Origin: Candidatus Schekmanbacteria bacterium
GTDB taxonomy: Bacteria; CSSED10-310; JACPHN01
Length of the DNA stretch: 64,000 nt
Direction of reading: 5' to 3'
Assembly (NCBI GenBank): GCA_016188575.1
Contig: JACPHN010000112.1
Span: 51,497 to 115,496, forward strand
Shown here: in pieces, positions 55,729 through 64,000 of the stretch
Layout: each line of letters opens with the position of its first letter
How positions within the stretch are numbered: position 1 is the stretch's first letter
Program-made: the position numbers and the translations under genes
Notes under the pieces: generated by a model
Database searches by the model: none
What the model was told of the DNA's origin: nothing
The model's input: only the letters and a program-made list of their open reading frames with translations

Positions 55729-57663
55729 ATGGACTACCGTCAATCACTTCGCATCATCCTCCGGATCTTCCGCTATGGGTTTCGCCACAAGCCGATGCTG
55801 GCCGCCATGGCAGCCAGCACGGTGTTCGGCGGCGCACTAACGGGCTATCTCGTCATCATCCTCGACTACGTCATCCGCTTGCTGTCGACGTTTCAAACGG
55901 GCGCCTCCTCGGCATCCCCGAGCGTCTTCGGCGAGCAAGTGCTGACGTTTCTTTCCTGGACAACCGTCGGGGACGATCCGGCGTTGCGCGTGCGCTCGCT
56001 TTCCTACGTCCTGTTTCTACTCACGCCCATCGCCGGAACCATGGCGTTCGCCGCCTGGTATAGTGGCCAGTGGATCGCCAACCGCGCCGTTCTTGATCTC
56101 AAGGACGATTTTCTCGCGCATCTCGTCGATCTCGATCTTCGCTTTCACGACGAGATGGCCAAGGGCGACCTGATTACGCGCGTTACCGCGGATATGGGGG
56201 CGGTTCAAAGCCTGCAACAGGCACTTTTTGGGAAGTTGCTGCAGCGCCCGATCGAAGTCGTCGCCACGCTCGTTTTTCTCTTCGTGCTCAACTGGCAGCT
56301 CGCTGCCGCCATCTTCCTCATTCTGCTGCCGGCGTTCGGCGTCGTCTCACGATTGTTCAAGCGGACTCGGCGGAGGTCGCTGAAAGCGCGCGCCAGCCTG
56401 GCGCAGACGCTGGTCGCACTGGAGCAGATCATCTCGGGGATTCGCGTCATCAAGGCGCTCGGCAGCGCCGAAGTGGAGCGACAGCGGTACGGTGAAGCCA
56501 ACAAGCGGTTTTTCGAAGACAACATGCGCGTGGTGAAATCCCGCGCGCACGCCGACGCGGTATCGGACGGAGCCGGCTTCCTGCTGCTCGGTGTGGCACT
56601 CTTCAGCGGCTCTTTTCTGTTTAGCTCCCGCGTCATCGAGCCTTCCCACCTGATCACGTTTCTGGCGGCGATTGGCCGCATGGTCTCGCTGCTGCGGACG
56701 ACGCAACGCGCTTGGGGAGAGGTTGAGGAGAATTTGCCGGCCGCATACCGCGTATTCGCCATCTTGGAACGGCGGAGCTGCATCCGCGATCCCGACAATC
56801 CGCAGCCGTGCGCGCCGCCGCGGCAGGCGATTCGCTTCGACTCGGTGTCATTCCGCTATGCGGACGACGCTGAGCCGGTTCTGAGGGACGTGGATCTCGA
56901 CATCCCGGTCGGCATGACCGTTGCGCTCGTTGGCGAATCGGGCTCCGGGAAATCGACCATTCTGGATCTGATCCCGCGCTTTCACGACGTTACAAGTGGC
57001 CGAATTACCATAGACGATATCGACATTCGATGCTTTTCGCGGCAGAACCTGACGGCGCTGATGGCAATCGTTCAACAGGAATCGTTCTTGTTCAACGATA
57101 CCATTTACAGTAACATCCTGTATGGCAGACCGGATGCGTCGCCGGAGGAAGTCGTGGAGGCGGCCAGGCGGGCGCACGTGCACGACGCCATCATGAGTCT
57201 GGAAGGCGGCCAGGGATATGACACCGTGGTCGGCAATCGCGGTGAGCGCTTGTCCGGAGGGCAGCGCCAGCGGGTGGCGATTGCCCGTGCGCTGCTCAGA
57301 AACGCCCCAATTCTGCTGCTGGACGAACCGACGAGCGCCCTGGATGCCGAGAGCGAGAGTCACGTCCAACAAGCCCTCGACGCCCTCATGCAGGGGCGCA
57401 CGACCGTGGTTGCCGCACATCGCCTGGCCACCATTCAGCATGCCGACTTGATTTATGTTCTCGACCGCCGGGACCGGAGGGTTCTCGAGAAAGGGACGCA
57501 TCAGAGCCTCATGGCTTTGCGCGGAGAATACTCCCGCCTGGTCTCCATGCAACAGCTCGAAAGTGAAATTGCCCGCGACCTGCCTCTCCCGAGCGTGCCG
57601 TGGGGTCCCGATGGCACCCCTGCGCACACCCTCCACCCTCCCACATCCCTGACCACGGCATGA
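55729..57663 (+). CDS. ABC exporter, fused membrane and ATPase domains (MsbA type)
   Basis: About 644 residues. Six transmembrane segments lie in residues 20-330. The nucleotide-binding domain covers about 365-605: GESGSGKST, the Q-loop region IVQQESFLFNDTIYSNI, signature LSGGQRQR, Walker B ILLLDEPTSALD and AAHRLATI. Such exporters move lipids (MsbA flips lipid A core) or drugs; the substrate is inferred only from general resemblance. The C-terminal 40 residues are Pro-rich. It is the first gene of a tight operon with a coiled-coil protein and nfo. Confidence 0.9.
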   Translation: MDYRQSLRIILRIFRYGFRHKPMLAAMAASTVFGGALTGYLVIILDYVIRLLSTFQTGASSASPSVFGEQVLTFLSWTTVGDDPALRVRSLSYVLFLLTPIAGTMAFAAWYSGQWIANRAVLDLKDDFLAHLVDLDLRFHDEMAKGDLITRVTADMGAVQSLQQALFGKLLQRPIEVVATLVFLFVLNWQLAAAIFLILLPAFGVVSRLFKRTRRRSLKARASLAQTLVALEQIISGIRVIKALGSAEVERQRYGEANKRFFEDNMRVVKSRAHADAVSDGAGFLLLGVALFSGSFLFSSRVIEPSHLITFLAAIGRMVSLLRTTQRAWGEVEENLPAAYRVFAILERRSCIRDPDNPQPCAPPRQAIRFDSVSFRYADDAEPVLRDVDLDIPVGMTVALVGESGSGKSTILDLIPRFHDVTSGRITIDDIDIRCFSRQNLTALMAIVQQESFLFNDTIYSNILYGRPDASPEEVVEAARRAHVHDAIMSLEGGQGYDTVVGNRGERLSGGQRQRVAIARALLRNAPILLLDEPTSALDAESESHVQQALDALMQGRTTVVAAHRLATIQHADLIYVLDRRDRRVLEKGTHQSLMALRGEYSRLVSMQQLESEIARDLPLPSVPWGPDGTPAHTLHPPTSLTTA

Positions 57664-57666
57664 CCA

Positions 57667-57936
57667 ATGAACACTGACGCAATCCCCGAGGGCGATGAGG
57701 TTCAACTGCGGATCGGAAACATGCTGAGAAAGCTGGAAGGCACGGCCGTAGACGTGGGTCGCCAGATGGCCAGTTTGAGGCGGGAGGTCGCGCACTTGCG
57801 GCGAGTCAACGCCGTGCAGAAAATGGAGCTCGATACCTTGCGCAGTCGCGAACGACTGCTGTCGGAAAAGCTAGAGTTGGCCGTGCGGGACCTCGAAGAG
57901 CTCAATGGCCCCCCGGCCGAGGAGCCGCAAAAATGA
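57667..57936 (+). CDS. Small coiled-coil protein
   Basis: An 89-residue, almost wholly helical, charged protein with heptad-like leucines (LRREVAHLRRVNAVQKMELD, LRSRERLLSEKLELAVRDLE). No known domain or signal peptide is visible. It starts three bases after the ABC exporter stop and overlaps nfo by four bases (ATGA), so it is made with both. It may bind one of them or act separately. Confidence 0.7.
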   Translation: MNTDAIPEGDEVQLRIGNMLRKLEGTAVDVGRQMASLRREVAHLRRVNAVQKMELDTLRSRERLLSEKLELAVRDLEELNGPPAEEPQK

Positions 57937-58784
57937 GGCTCGGAGCCCACGTTTCCATCGCTGGCGGGTGTGCGAAGGCACCGGCGCGAGCTCGGGATCT
58001 TGGCTGTGAGACCTTTCAGATCTTTTCGCGCAGCCCGCGGGGTCTGCGCAACACGCCCGCGCTTTCCCCGGAGGAGGGCGAGGCCTTCAAGCAGGCGCTG
58101 AGGGCGAACGGGTTCGATGGCTGTCTGATCCACGCCAACTACCTGATCAATCTGGCCGCCGCGACTCCCGAGCAGCTCGAGCTTGGCCGGCGTGAGCTCG
58201 CCGTGGAGCTGGAGCGCGCCCAAACCCTGGGTGGGCAGAACCTGGTCGTGCACCCCGGCGCGCACATGGGGGGTGGTGAGGACAAGGCGGTTCGACTCGT
58301 CGCGGAAAGCCTCGATTGGGCGTTAGAAAACGCCGCGGCGGCGGATGTCGTCATCTGCCTGGAAAATACGGCTGGCCAGGGATCCGCCGTGGGCTACCAC
58401 CTCGAGCACCTCCGCGACATTCTCGCGGCGGCCAGATACCCACGCCGACTCGCGGTCTGTATCGATACCTGCCACGCTCTGGCGGCAGGCTATGAGCTCC
58501 GTGACGGCGACTCGTATGCGCAGTTTGTCGAGCGAATTGGCGCGACTGTCGGCCTCGACCGAGTCTCGTGGTGGCACCTCAACGACTGCGAGGGGGAGCT
58601 CGGCTGTCGCAAGGACCGGCACGCAAACATTGGCGCGGGGAGCATCGGAGCGCCGGCCTTTGCCCGCCTTCTCAATGATCCGCGCTTTCAGGGAAGACCG
58701 GCATGCCTTGAAACGCCGGGCGGGGACGACGAATACCGGCGCGAGCTGACGCTGCTCAAGACTCTCCGCGAGATGGTGCCATGA
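57933..58784 (+). CDS. nfo: Endonuclease IV (AP endonuclease) Nfo
   Basis: Nfo nicks DNA at abasic sites and oxidised 3' ends during base-excision repair. The 283-residue protein keeps the three-metal site: CLIHANYLINLA, VVHPGAHMGGGED, VICLENTAGQGS, CIDTCHALAAGYE, HLNDCEGELGCRKDRHANIG, ACLETPGGD. It starts RLGAHVSIAGG, as in the family. Its 3' end overlaps the recJ 3' end on the other strand by 29 bases. Confidence 0.95.
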   Translation: MRLGAHVSIAGGCAKAPARARDLGCETFQIFSRSPRGLRNTPALSPEEGEAFKQALRANGFDGCLIHANYLINLAAATPEQLELGRRELAVELERAQTLGGQNLVVHPGAHMGGGEDKAVRLVAESLDWALENAAAADVVICLENTAGQGSAVGYHLEHLRDILAAARYPRRLAVCIDTCHALAAGYELRDGDSYAQFVERIGATVGLDRVSWWHLNDCEGELGCRKDRHANIGAGSIGAPAFARLLNDPRFQGRPACLETPGGDDEYRRELTLLKTLREMVP

Positions 58785-60501
58785 AGTCACCGATCTGCAA
58801 CTGAATCGAGCGACGGCCGGCCCATACGTTCCAGGCCACGGAGAAGAGCGCGGAAAACCCGCCAACGGCCGCGTCCAGCTCGGCCTGGCGCGACGCCATG
58901 CCGAAGGCCATGGCCTCGAGCTCACGGCCTGCGCCGTCGCCGACCCACAGCCGCAGGTGCTTGTCTTTTGCAACTCGCGGCGGCCGCGTCAGTCTGAGCC
59001 CGGCGGCGAGGAAGGTGGGCCGACTGTTGCCCAGCCCGAACGGCCCCAATGAGCTGCAGAAATCCGCGAGGTCAGCGTCGACCTCGGCGAGCTCGATAGC
59101 CGCGTCGGCCTCGAGCGCCTGATCTTCAGGGCCTGCGGGAAGGAGCTGAGCCAGTACGAGCTCAAATGTCTCCACAAACTCATCGATGGCGCCGACGGGC
59201 AAAGCCAGGCCGACGGCCATGGCGTGACCACCGAAACGCGTGAGATGGTGCTGGCACTGACGCAGCGCCGCGACCAGATTGAGACCAGGGATGCTACGGC
59301 CCGACCCCTGCGCCTGGTCGCCCTCGACGGCGAGAACCAAGCTCGGGCGGTGGTAGCGCTCCACTAGCTTTGCCGCGACGATACCGACAACTCCTCGGTG
59401 CCACCCCCGGCCGTGCACGACCAGGCCGTGCGGGAGCTCGGGTCCACGACGCCGCGTCTCGACCTGGCTCATGGCTTCCTCGGTAACCTCGCCTTGAATC
59501 GCCTGGCGTTTTACGTTGAGACGTTCCATCGCATCTGCCGTCACGCGCACTAGATCGGCGTCATCTGATAGCAGCATGTCCACTGCAGGGCCGGCGTGCG
59601 CGAGCCGACCAATGGCGTTTAATCGCGGCGCGATGCGGAATGCGATATCGTACTCGGTGATCTCGCGGCCGGCGAGGCCCGCCACGCGAAGCAATGCCGC
59701 CAGCCCGGCGTTTGCCGGACGCGCCAGCTCGCGCAGACCGATGCTGGCGATTACGCGGTTCTCCCCGCGTAGTGGCACGACGTCGGCGACAGTTCCAATG
59801 GCGGCGATCTTCAAGAGCGAGCGCAGGAATGCATCGATTCTGGCAGCGTTGACCGCGAGCAGCACACCGTGCAGGAGTTTGACGGCCAGGCCTGCCGTGC
59901 ACAGATTGGGATCGGGATACCTGCAGTCCGGGCGGCGCGGATTGACGAGCGCTGACGCTTCGGGTAGCGTGTCTTCGGGGAGGTGGTGGTCGAGGATCAG
60001 GACCTGAAGACCGCGCTCGCGAGCTCGCCGCACCGCGCTGATTGCGGTGGTGCCACAGTCTGCCGCAATCAGGACACGGCTGCCGGAGTCGGCGATGCGA
60101 TCGACGTTTGCGACGGTGATGCCATAGCCGTCCGTGAAGCGATCAGGGAGGAAAAAGGTCACATCGCCCCCGAGCATGCGCAGGACCCTGACGAGGAGCG
60201 CGGTCGAGGTGATGCCGTCGACGTCGAAGTCGCCGTGGACGCAGATGCGCCGACGCTCTCTTAGCGCGGAGCAAAGAATGTCGACGGCAGACCGCATATC
60301 GGTCAATGCGAAGGGATCGTGGAGTTGTCCGATCTCCGGATTGAGGAAGGCGCGAGCGTCCGCCGGAGCACGCAAACCGCGATTGACCAGGAGTTGCCCG
60401 TGCAAGGGTCGGATTCCGAGATCTGCAGCAAGCCGGCGCGCAGCTTCATCCGGCGCCTCGGCGCGCACGACCCAGCGCCCATGTCGCGGCGTCTCATGCA
60501 T
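58756..60501 (-). CDS. recJ: Single-stranded-DNA exonuclease RecJ
   Basis: RecJ is the 5'-3' single-strand exonuclease of recombination and mismatch/base-excision repair. About 581 residues with the DHH phosphoesterase motifs: HGDFDVDGITSTALLV, AADCGTTA, ILDHHLPED, GTVADVVPL, then the DHHA1 part SGRSIPGLNLVAAL and GGHAMAVGL, and the OB-fold C-terminus. ATG 60501 follows an in-frame GTG; no clear ribosome-binding site. It lies 16 bases after a zinc-ribbon gene and convergent with nfo, another repair nuclease. Confidence 0.94.
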   Translation of the reverse strand: MHETPRHGRWVVRAEAPDEAARRLAADLGIRPLHGQLLVNRGLRAPADARAFLNPEIGQLHDPFALTDMRSAVDILCSALRERRRICVHGDFDVDGITSTALLVRVLRMLGGDVTFFLPDRFTDGYGITVANVDRIADSGSRVLIAADCGTTAISAVRRARERGLQVLILDHHLPEDTLPEASALVNPRRPDCRYPDPNLCTAGLAVKLLHGVLLAVNAARIDAFLRSLLKIAAIGTVADVVPLRGENRVIASIGLRELARPANAGLAALLRVAGLAGREITEYDIAFRIAPRLNAIGRLAHAGPAVDMLLSDDADLVRVTADAMERLNVKRQAIQGEVTEEAMSQVETRRRGPELPHGLVVHGRGWHRGVVGIVAAKLVERYHRPSLVLAVEGDQAQGSGRSIPGLNLVAALRQCQHHLTRFGGHAMAVGLALPVGAIDEFVETFELVLAQLLPAGPEDQALEADAAIELAEVDADLADFCSSLGPFGLGNSRPTFLAAGLRLTRPPRVAKDKHLRLWVGDGAGRELEAMAFGMASRQAELDAAVGGFSALFSVAWNVWAGRRSIQLQIGDFMAPSRGES

Positions 60502-60517
60502 CACGCGCAGGGCCGCG

Positions 60518-61003
60518 CTATTTCTTGAACAGGCGTTCGAACGCTAGCTTGGGATCGTCCGCCCCCGACACCGGTCCGCCCGTAAGGATCGACGAACAGC
60601 GTCCGCCACCGATGTCCAGCACGGTCCGGGGTGCGAACTGCTCGCAATCGTTGCGCTTGTTCTTGGGCGTCACGCGGTTGTCCCGGGGAAGGCGGCACTC
60701 GAAGCGCGCGGACGTATCAAAGTAACGGCAGTTCGTACAGGTGTGCAGGTCCTCGGAGCATTTCGGGCAGGTGGTTTCCGAGCCGATCAGATCATAGTCA
60801 GCGAGCGTCTCGCTGCACACGGAGCAGCGAAAAAGCTCGTTTTCCGGCGTGCTGGCACTTCGCCCTTTGGGAGCGTCTTCGCGGTCAAGCCCGAGCCCGA
60901 CCAGGTCCAGATCGGAAGACCGCTTGCGATGCGCCTTTTCATCACGGTCATGGTTGTTTTTATGATCCATGTAGCCGTGCTGTTTATACTTGCGATAGGT
61001 CAT
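60518..61003 (-). CDS. Zinc-ribbon protein of unknown function
   Basis: A 161-residue basic, hydrophilic protein. The first 50 residues are rich in Lys, Arg, His and Asp (a possible nucleic-acid-binding tail). The middle has four close pairs of cysteines: FRCSVCSETL, TTCPKCSEDL and HTCTNCRYFD, plus FECRLP, with NDCEQF and GRCS further on. Two zinc sites are likely. ATG 61003 has GGGGGAGAG eight bases upstream. It is directly upstream of recJ, so a role in nucleic-acid metabolism is possible but unproven. Confidence 0.75.
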   Translation of the reverse strand: MTYRKYKQHGYMDHKNNHDRDEKAHRKRSSDLDLVGLGLDREDAPKGRSASTPENELFRCSVCSETLADYDLIGSETTCPKCSEDLHTCTNCRYFDTSARFECRLPRDNRVTPKNKRNDCEQFAPRTVLDIGGGRCSSILTGGPVSGADDPKLAFERLFKK

Positions 61004-61105
61004 GAAAAAAACTCTCCCCCGCAGTCATTCGCCTCAAGGCAGAAATCGAGACGCATTAGATGCCTGCCGCGCTCCGCATCATGCAGGAGCGAAGTCTGCC
61101 TCAGG

Positions 61106-61594
61106 TTACCAATCGATATGGTCGTCGAGAAAATCAAGGTAGTCATCTATGCGCAGCGTGCCGCCGCACGAGCAATCGAACGTGGGTGCTTCAACTTCCC
61201 GGGTATCGTGATCGATCCGTAGGTCGCGATCGACATCGAGCAGCAGCATTTTCTCGGCAGCGCACTTGTCACAGAGGTAGCGGATAAAGAAGGACGTAAT
61301 GCGACCGTACATCGAGAAGTCCATCATCTGGAACTGGTCGACGATGACTTCAGGACATTCGGCGAACTCGACCTTGTGCTCGTTGGCAACTTCGTGAAGA
61401 ACCTTCATTAGCTCTTCAATTCCGCACGAGTTGATCTTGGTAACTTCGCGAAAGCAGATTCGCACGCGCGGTCCTAGATCACGAAACGCGCGGTCGAGCT
61501 CCTGGGGCGAGTCTTCGTCGATTGTTCCCTTCAGGGTGATTTCCGTGCAGCCGGGGTCATGCCGCACGCTCGCCTCGAAGTCACTGTCAAGCAT
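61106..61594 (-). CDS. STAS-domain anti-sigma-factor-antagonist-like protein with C-terminal zinc motif
   Basis: About 162 residues from ATG 61594, seven bases after GGAAGGA. Residues 1-100 are a STAS domain (EITLKGTIDEDSPQELDRAF, VTKINSCGIEELMKVL), with the usual phosphorylatable Ser in INSCGIEEL. The C-terminal part has CDKC and CSCG, about 45 residues apart, a plausible zinc ribbon not present in simple SpoIIAA/RsbV proteins. Its start overlaps the end of the kinase-like gene by eight bases. It should be the antagonist in a partner-switch with the two upstream genes. Confidence 0.78.
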   Translation of the reverse strand: MLDSDFEASVRHDPGCTEITLKGTIDEDSPQELDRAFRDLGPRVRICFREVTKINSCGIEELMKVLHEVANEHKVEFAECPEVIVDQFQMMDFSMYGRITSFFIRYLCDKCAAEKMLLLDVDRDLRIDHDTREVEAPTFDCSCGGTLRIDDYLDFLDDHIDW

Positions 61595-62582
61595 TCTGCT
61601 GTCCTTCCTTGAGGAACACGTGAAACGACTTACCAACTTGTGTCGGCTTGATTCTGGAGCTATCGAGATCGAGGAAACCTATGATTTCCGTCCGCTTTCC
61701 TTTTTCGAGATTGATGACAAAGTTCTTTATGAAATTAAAGCTCATGTAGAAACCCAGGCCTGCTCCCCCGCTGCGATTATCGGCCGCCAGTTTATTGTGG
61801 CCCTTTTGTGCAAAGCAGCGCCGCAGGTACTGGATGATAAGGTCCTTTTCGAGAGCGCCGAATGGGTCTGATACGGCTATTCCGAATGATCTCCCATCGC
61901 ATCCATACGATAGACAAGCCTCTTCTTCACGTTCCAGAACTACGCGATCTCGCCGGCTTTTTCGTATATACTTATGGACTCCGTCTTTATCTCTCGGGGC
62001 ATTATATATGGCATTCGTGATAAATTCGTCGAGAACAATATTGAGTATTGATAGAGTTCTGTCTCTTGGAGAAAGCTTCTCGGCAAAATCTATGACTTCC
62101 TGTATATATTGCTGTTTTTCAGAGGAATCTCTGACTACGATATGCTTTGTCTCGATTCCCCATGGGAAATATTTTTCGATGCCGAAAATGTCTCCTGTTC
62201 TCAGCTTGTTTATAGTAACGATTAGCTCCGTCGAATCTAATGGCGAAATTTGCGCTATGATGCCGACTTTTTGGGCAATGAGGTTCTGAATGAAATCGTG
62301 CTGTTCGATGCTGGTGAAGGAGTCTTTTGCCGAGGCCTTGGACACCAATATGGTCTTGCACTGTGGGTATAGTGCTTTGGCCGTGGCCATGATCGATTGG
62401 TGGTCGACCTCACCGTCCTGATCGAGGAACAAGAGATCGGCGGGGTGAGTTTGGAGAAGCTGAACGGCCTGCTCGGAGGTGTAGGCCACATGCGTGGAGT
62501 AGCCGGACGCGCACAGAGCGCGGGTCACGGTTTCGATAATCGGGCGGGCGTCGTTGACTACTATGGCTTGGCGCTCGGTCAT
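61587..62582 (-). CDS. Receiver-like domain fused to a GHKL ATPase (anti-sigma/serine-kinase-like)
   Basis: About 331 residues. The N-terminal 115 look like a response-regulator receiver (VVNDARPIIETVTRAL, LLFLDQDGE with a possible phosphoacceptor Asp), although the first acidic pair is Asn-Asp. A linker with TGDIFGIEKYFPWG leads to a GHKL ATPase domain: N box LDEFITNAIYNAP, G1-like SDPFGAL, G2-like GGAGLGFYMSFNF. The ATPase is of the RsbW/SpoIIAB serine-kinase kind by context. The coding sequence is visibly richer in A+T than its neighbours, especially 61900-62400. ATGA overlaps tie it to the phosphatase gene upstream and an eight-base overlap ties it to the STAS gene. Confidence 0.75.
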   Translation of the reverse strand: MTERQAIVVNDARPIIETVTRALCASGYSTHVAYTSEQAVQLLQTHPADLLFLDQDGEVDHQSIMATAKALYPQCKTILVSKASAKDSFTSIEQHDFIQNLIAQKVGIIAQISPLDSTELIVTINKLRTGDIFGIEKYFPWGIETKHIVVRDSSEKQQYIQEVIDFAEKLSPRDRTLSILNIVLDEFITNAIYNAPRDKDGVHKYIRKSRRDRVVLEREEEACLSYGCDGRSFGIAVSDPFGALEKDLIIQYLRRCFAQKGHNKLAADNRSGGAGLGFYMSFNFIKNFVINLEKGKRTEIIGFLDLDSSRIKPTQVGKSFHVFLKEGQQNA

Positions 62583-64000
62583 GGGCGGATTCTCGCAACG
62601 AGGAGAGCGATGTCGTCAGCCAGCGCCTTATCTTGACGGAACTTGTTGACCTGGTCCAGCAGAAGAGTGTTCGCCTCGAGAACCGGCAGCTCGGCGATGC
62701 TCGCCGCTGCTTCTTGGAGCCGACGTTTTCCGAACGGCTCACCCGCTGGGTTTTCGCACTCCACCAGTCCATCAGTATAATAGACGAGACTATCTCCTTT
62801 TTGCAACTGCATGCGAGACTCCTGAAAGACGGCATCCTCGAAATGGCCGAGCCGGGGGCCTCGGGCGCGGAGCGGCTCGACGCGATCTTGCCTGGAGCGA
62901 ACGAGCAGGGGGTGGGTGTGGCCGGCGTTGGCGAAGGCCATCTCACCCGTGAGCGGACTATAAAGGGAAGCGAACAGTGTCATTTTTACTCTTCCCTTTG
63001 TGGTCTGGTAGACGACCCGATTAAGGACGGATAGTGCCGAGCCAGGAGAGGGGTCGATGAACGATGTGGCCATCGTGTGGAAGCAACTATCCACGGTCGA
63101 GACGATCATTGCCGCTGGCATCCCGTGGCCGGTGACGTCGCCGATCAACAAGAGCACGCGGCCATCATGGAGCACGCGGTACGTGTACCAGTCGCCGCCG
63201 GTCTCGGAGGCCGTCTGCAGCGAGCCGGCGGCCTCGAATCCGTCGAGGTTGAGCTCGCCGTCAGGGAACAGGACGCGTTGGATGTTTCGGGCCGCCTCGA
63301 GCTCACCCGACATCCGCACTTTTTCCACAGTCTCGAGCCCGATGGCAATCTGCCGTGCCACATTCATGGCGAGCTCGGCCTCATATTCGGTGAGAGGCCG
63401 CTCGGTATCGAGCGTCCACACCGCAATCAGTCCGGTGACGCGGTTTTCGCGAGGCAGAGGCAGCGCCAGGACTGACCGGATCCTGCCGGCGCAAGCCTCA
63501 CAGCGAAACGGCTCGGGCAACGCCTCCACGGAATCGAGGAGCCGGTAGCTATTCGGCGGTGGGAGCAGCTCCGTCGGCAGCGCGAAGTCCACGGGAACGG
63601 AGAGCTTCGCGCCGTTACACGCCAGACGCGTCATCCGCCTCATGGATCCGCCATTGCCGGCGAGAATAATGCCGTGTTCGACGTTGATGAGGCGCGCCAG
63701 TCGACCCAGGGCGCGGTTCAAGAAATCCTCTCGCGCCAGATCGGCCGAGAGCTCCTCGCCGATCTGATTCAATAATGACAAATTGGAATATGATTGCTTG
63801 AGGCTTTGAGCCATGTTCCCTAACGTGCTGCTCAATACTCCAATTTCATCCTCCGAGCTGACAGATATGGAAACATCGAAGTTGCCGCGACCGATTCTCC
63901 TAGCGCTCTCGGTAAGCTGTTGTATCGGCGTTACGATCTTGCTATTCATCCAGATAGTAAAAAGGCCACCAAGAATAACAAGGCCAATAGTAGTCAAGCC
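62579..64000 (-). CDS. HAMP-GAF-PP2C serine phosphatase (RsbU-like), N-terminus beyond the window
   Basis: The visible 473 residues begin in a transmembrane helix (GLVILGGLFTIWMNS), then a HAMP domain (PIQQLTESARRIGRGNFDV), a GAF domain (about residues 95-240; VEHGIILAGNGG, VLALPLPRENRVTG) and a SpoIIE/PP2C phosphatase domain: AARNIQRVLFPD, SETGGDWYTYRVL, LLIGDVTGHGMPAAM, FANAGHTHPLL, DGLVECENPAGEPFG, DDIALLVARI. The metal-binding Asp residues are present. An extracytoplasmic sensor probably lies outside the window. It should dephosphorylate the STAS protein and so release a regulator not encoded here. Confidence 0.85.
   Translation of the reverse strand, partial: GLTTIGLVILGGLFTIWMNSKIVTPIQQLTESARRIGRGNFDVSISVSSEDEIGVLSSTLGNMAQSLKQSYSNLSLLNQIGEELSADLAREDFLNRALGRLARLINVEHGIILAGNGGSMRRMTRLACNGAKLSVPVDFALPTELLPPPNSYRLLDSVEALPEPFRCEACAGRIRSVLALPLPRENRVTGLIAVWTLDTERPLTEYEAELAMNVARQIAIGLETVEKVRMSGELEAARNIQRVLFPDGELNLDGFEAAGSLQTASETGGDWYTYRVLHDGRVLLLIGDVTGHGMPAAMIVSTVDSCFHTMATSFIDPSPGSALSVLNRVVYQTTKGRVKMTLFASLYSPLTGEMAFANAGHTHPLLVRSRQDRVEPLRARGPRLGHFEDAVFQESRMQLQKGDSLVYYTDGLVECENPAGEPFGKRRLQEAAASIAELPVLEANTLLLDQVNKFRQDKALADDIALLVARIRP

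Noticed and set aside
61003..61020. T run near 61003-61010 on the minus strand as a terminator
   Set aside because: It has no preceding stem and lies between a ribosome-binding site and its start codon.

Overview
This is a GC-rich window, densely packed with genes on both strands, from a Gram-negative bacterium. The evidence for the cell type is a riboflavin and peptidoglycan gene set, an ABC exporter of the MsbA type, a TibC-type protein O-heptosyltransferase, an RHS protein, lipoproteins and several secreted proteins. Large multidomain signalling proteins (kinase-ATPase-TPR, FHA/VWA, a HAMP-GAF-phosphatase), a class III PHA synthase and a family III CoA-transferase fit a deltaproteobacterial-grade lineage such as Desulfobacterota, Binatota or Myxococcota. 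That placement is an inference from gene content only. I see no phage, CRISPR array or replication origin. Mobile DNA is limited to a decayed Tn3-family transposase at the left edge and three copies of a short REP-like repeat.

Left part (1-12.6 kb): a broken Tn3 transposase with a frameshifted DUF4258 toxin-like gene, a giant ankyrin/HEAT protein with a zinc-ribbon-like insert, a TibC-like heptosyltransferase, an SDR oxidoreductase coupled to a disrupted polytopic membrane gene, and the forward operon argJ - M50-like membrane protein - YfaP-like/TPR protein.

Middle (12.8-31.4 kb): a large secreted protein of unknown function, a first kinase-ATPase-TPR signalling protein, then a ten-gene leftward operon. 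Read in the direction of transcription it is FHA protein, VWA-FHA protein, SAM hydroxide adenosyltransferase family protein, TPR lipoprotein, TPR-FtsY fusion, ribD, ribE, ribBA, ribH, murB. Most junctions overlap or are separated by fewer than 20 bases, and a good -35/-10 pair lies upstream of the first gene.

RHS island (31.7-38.5 kb): a secreted RHS/NHL-repeat protein split by two frameshifts. It ends in a cysteine-rich C-terminal domain and is followed by two paralogous single-pass membrane proteins in tandem, each preceded by a copy of the last codons of the RHS gene. This looks like an effector tip with candidate immunity genes and a displaced second cassette, and it is the strongest candidate for an undescribed system here.

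Right part (38.7-64 kb): a CoA-transferase, a small secreted Cys-rich protein, a second kinase-ATPase-TPR protein, a DUF2505 protein, an alpha/beta hydrolase, a TraB-family protein, holA and holB (delta and an unusually enlarged delta prime), a PHA synthase, tRNA-His and tRNA-Ala with good promoters and a terminator, a metallo-hydrolase, a GAF/sigma-54 activator, the operon msbA-like - coiled-coil protein - nfo, convergent recJ with a zinc-ribbon protein, and at the right edge a partner-switching module (HAMP-GAF-PP2C phosphatase, receiver-HATPase, STAS-zinc protein), part of which is visibly richer in A+T.

Several genes carry single-base or short out-of-frame changes, often in homopolymers (195-203, 32048-32052, 38318-38325) or as short deletions (near 8430 and 35396). 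These may be real pseudogenes or assembly/sequencing errors; only read-level data can tell.
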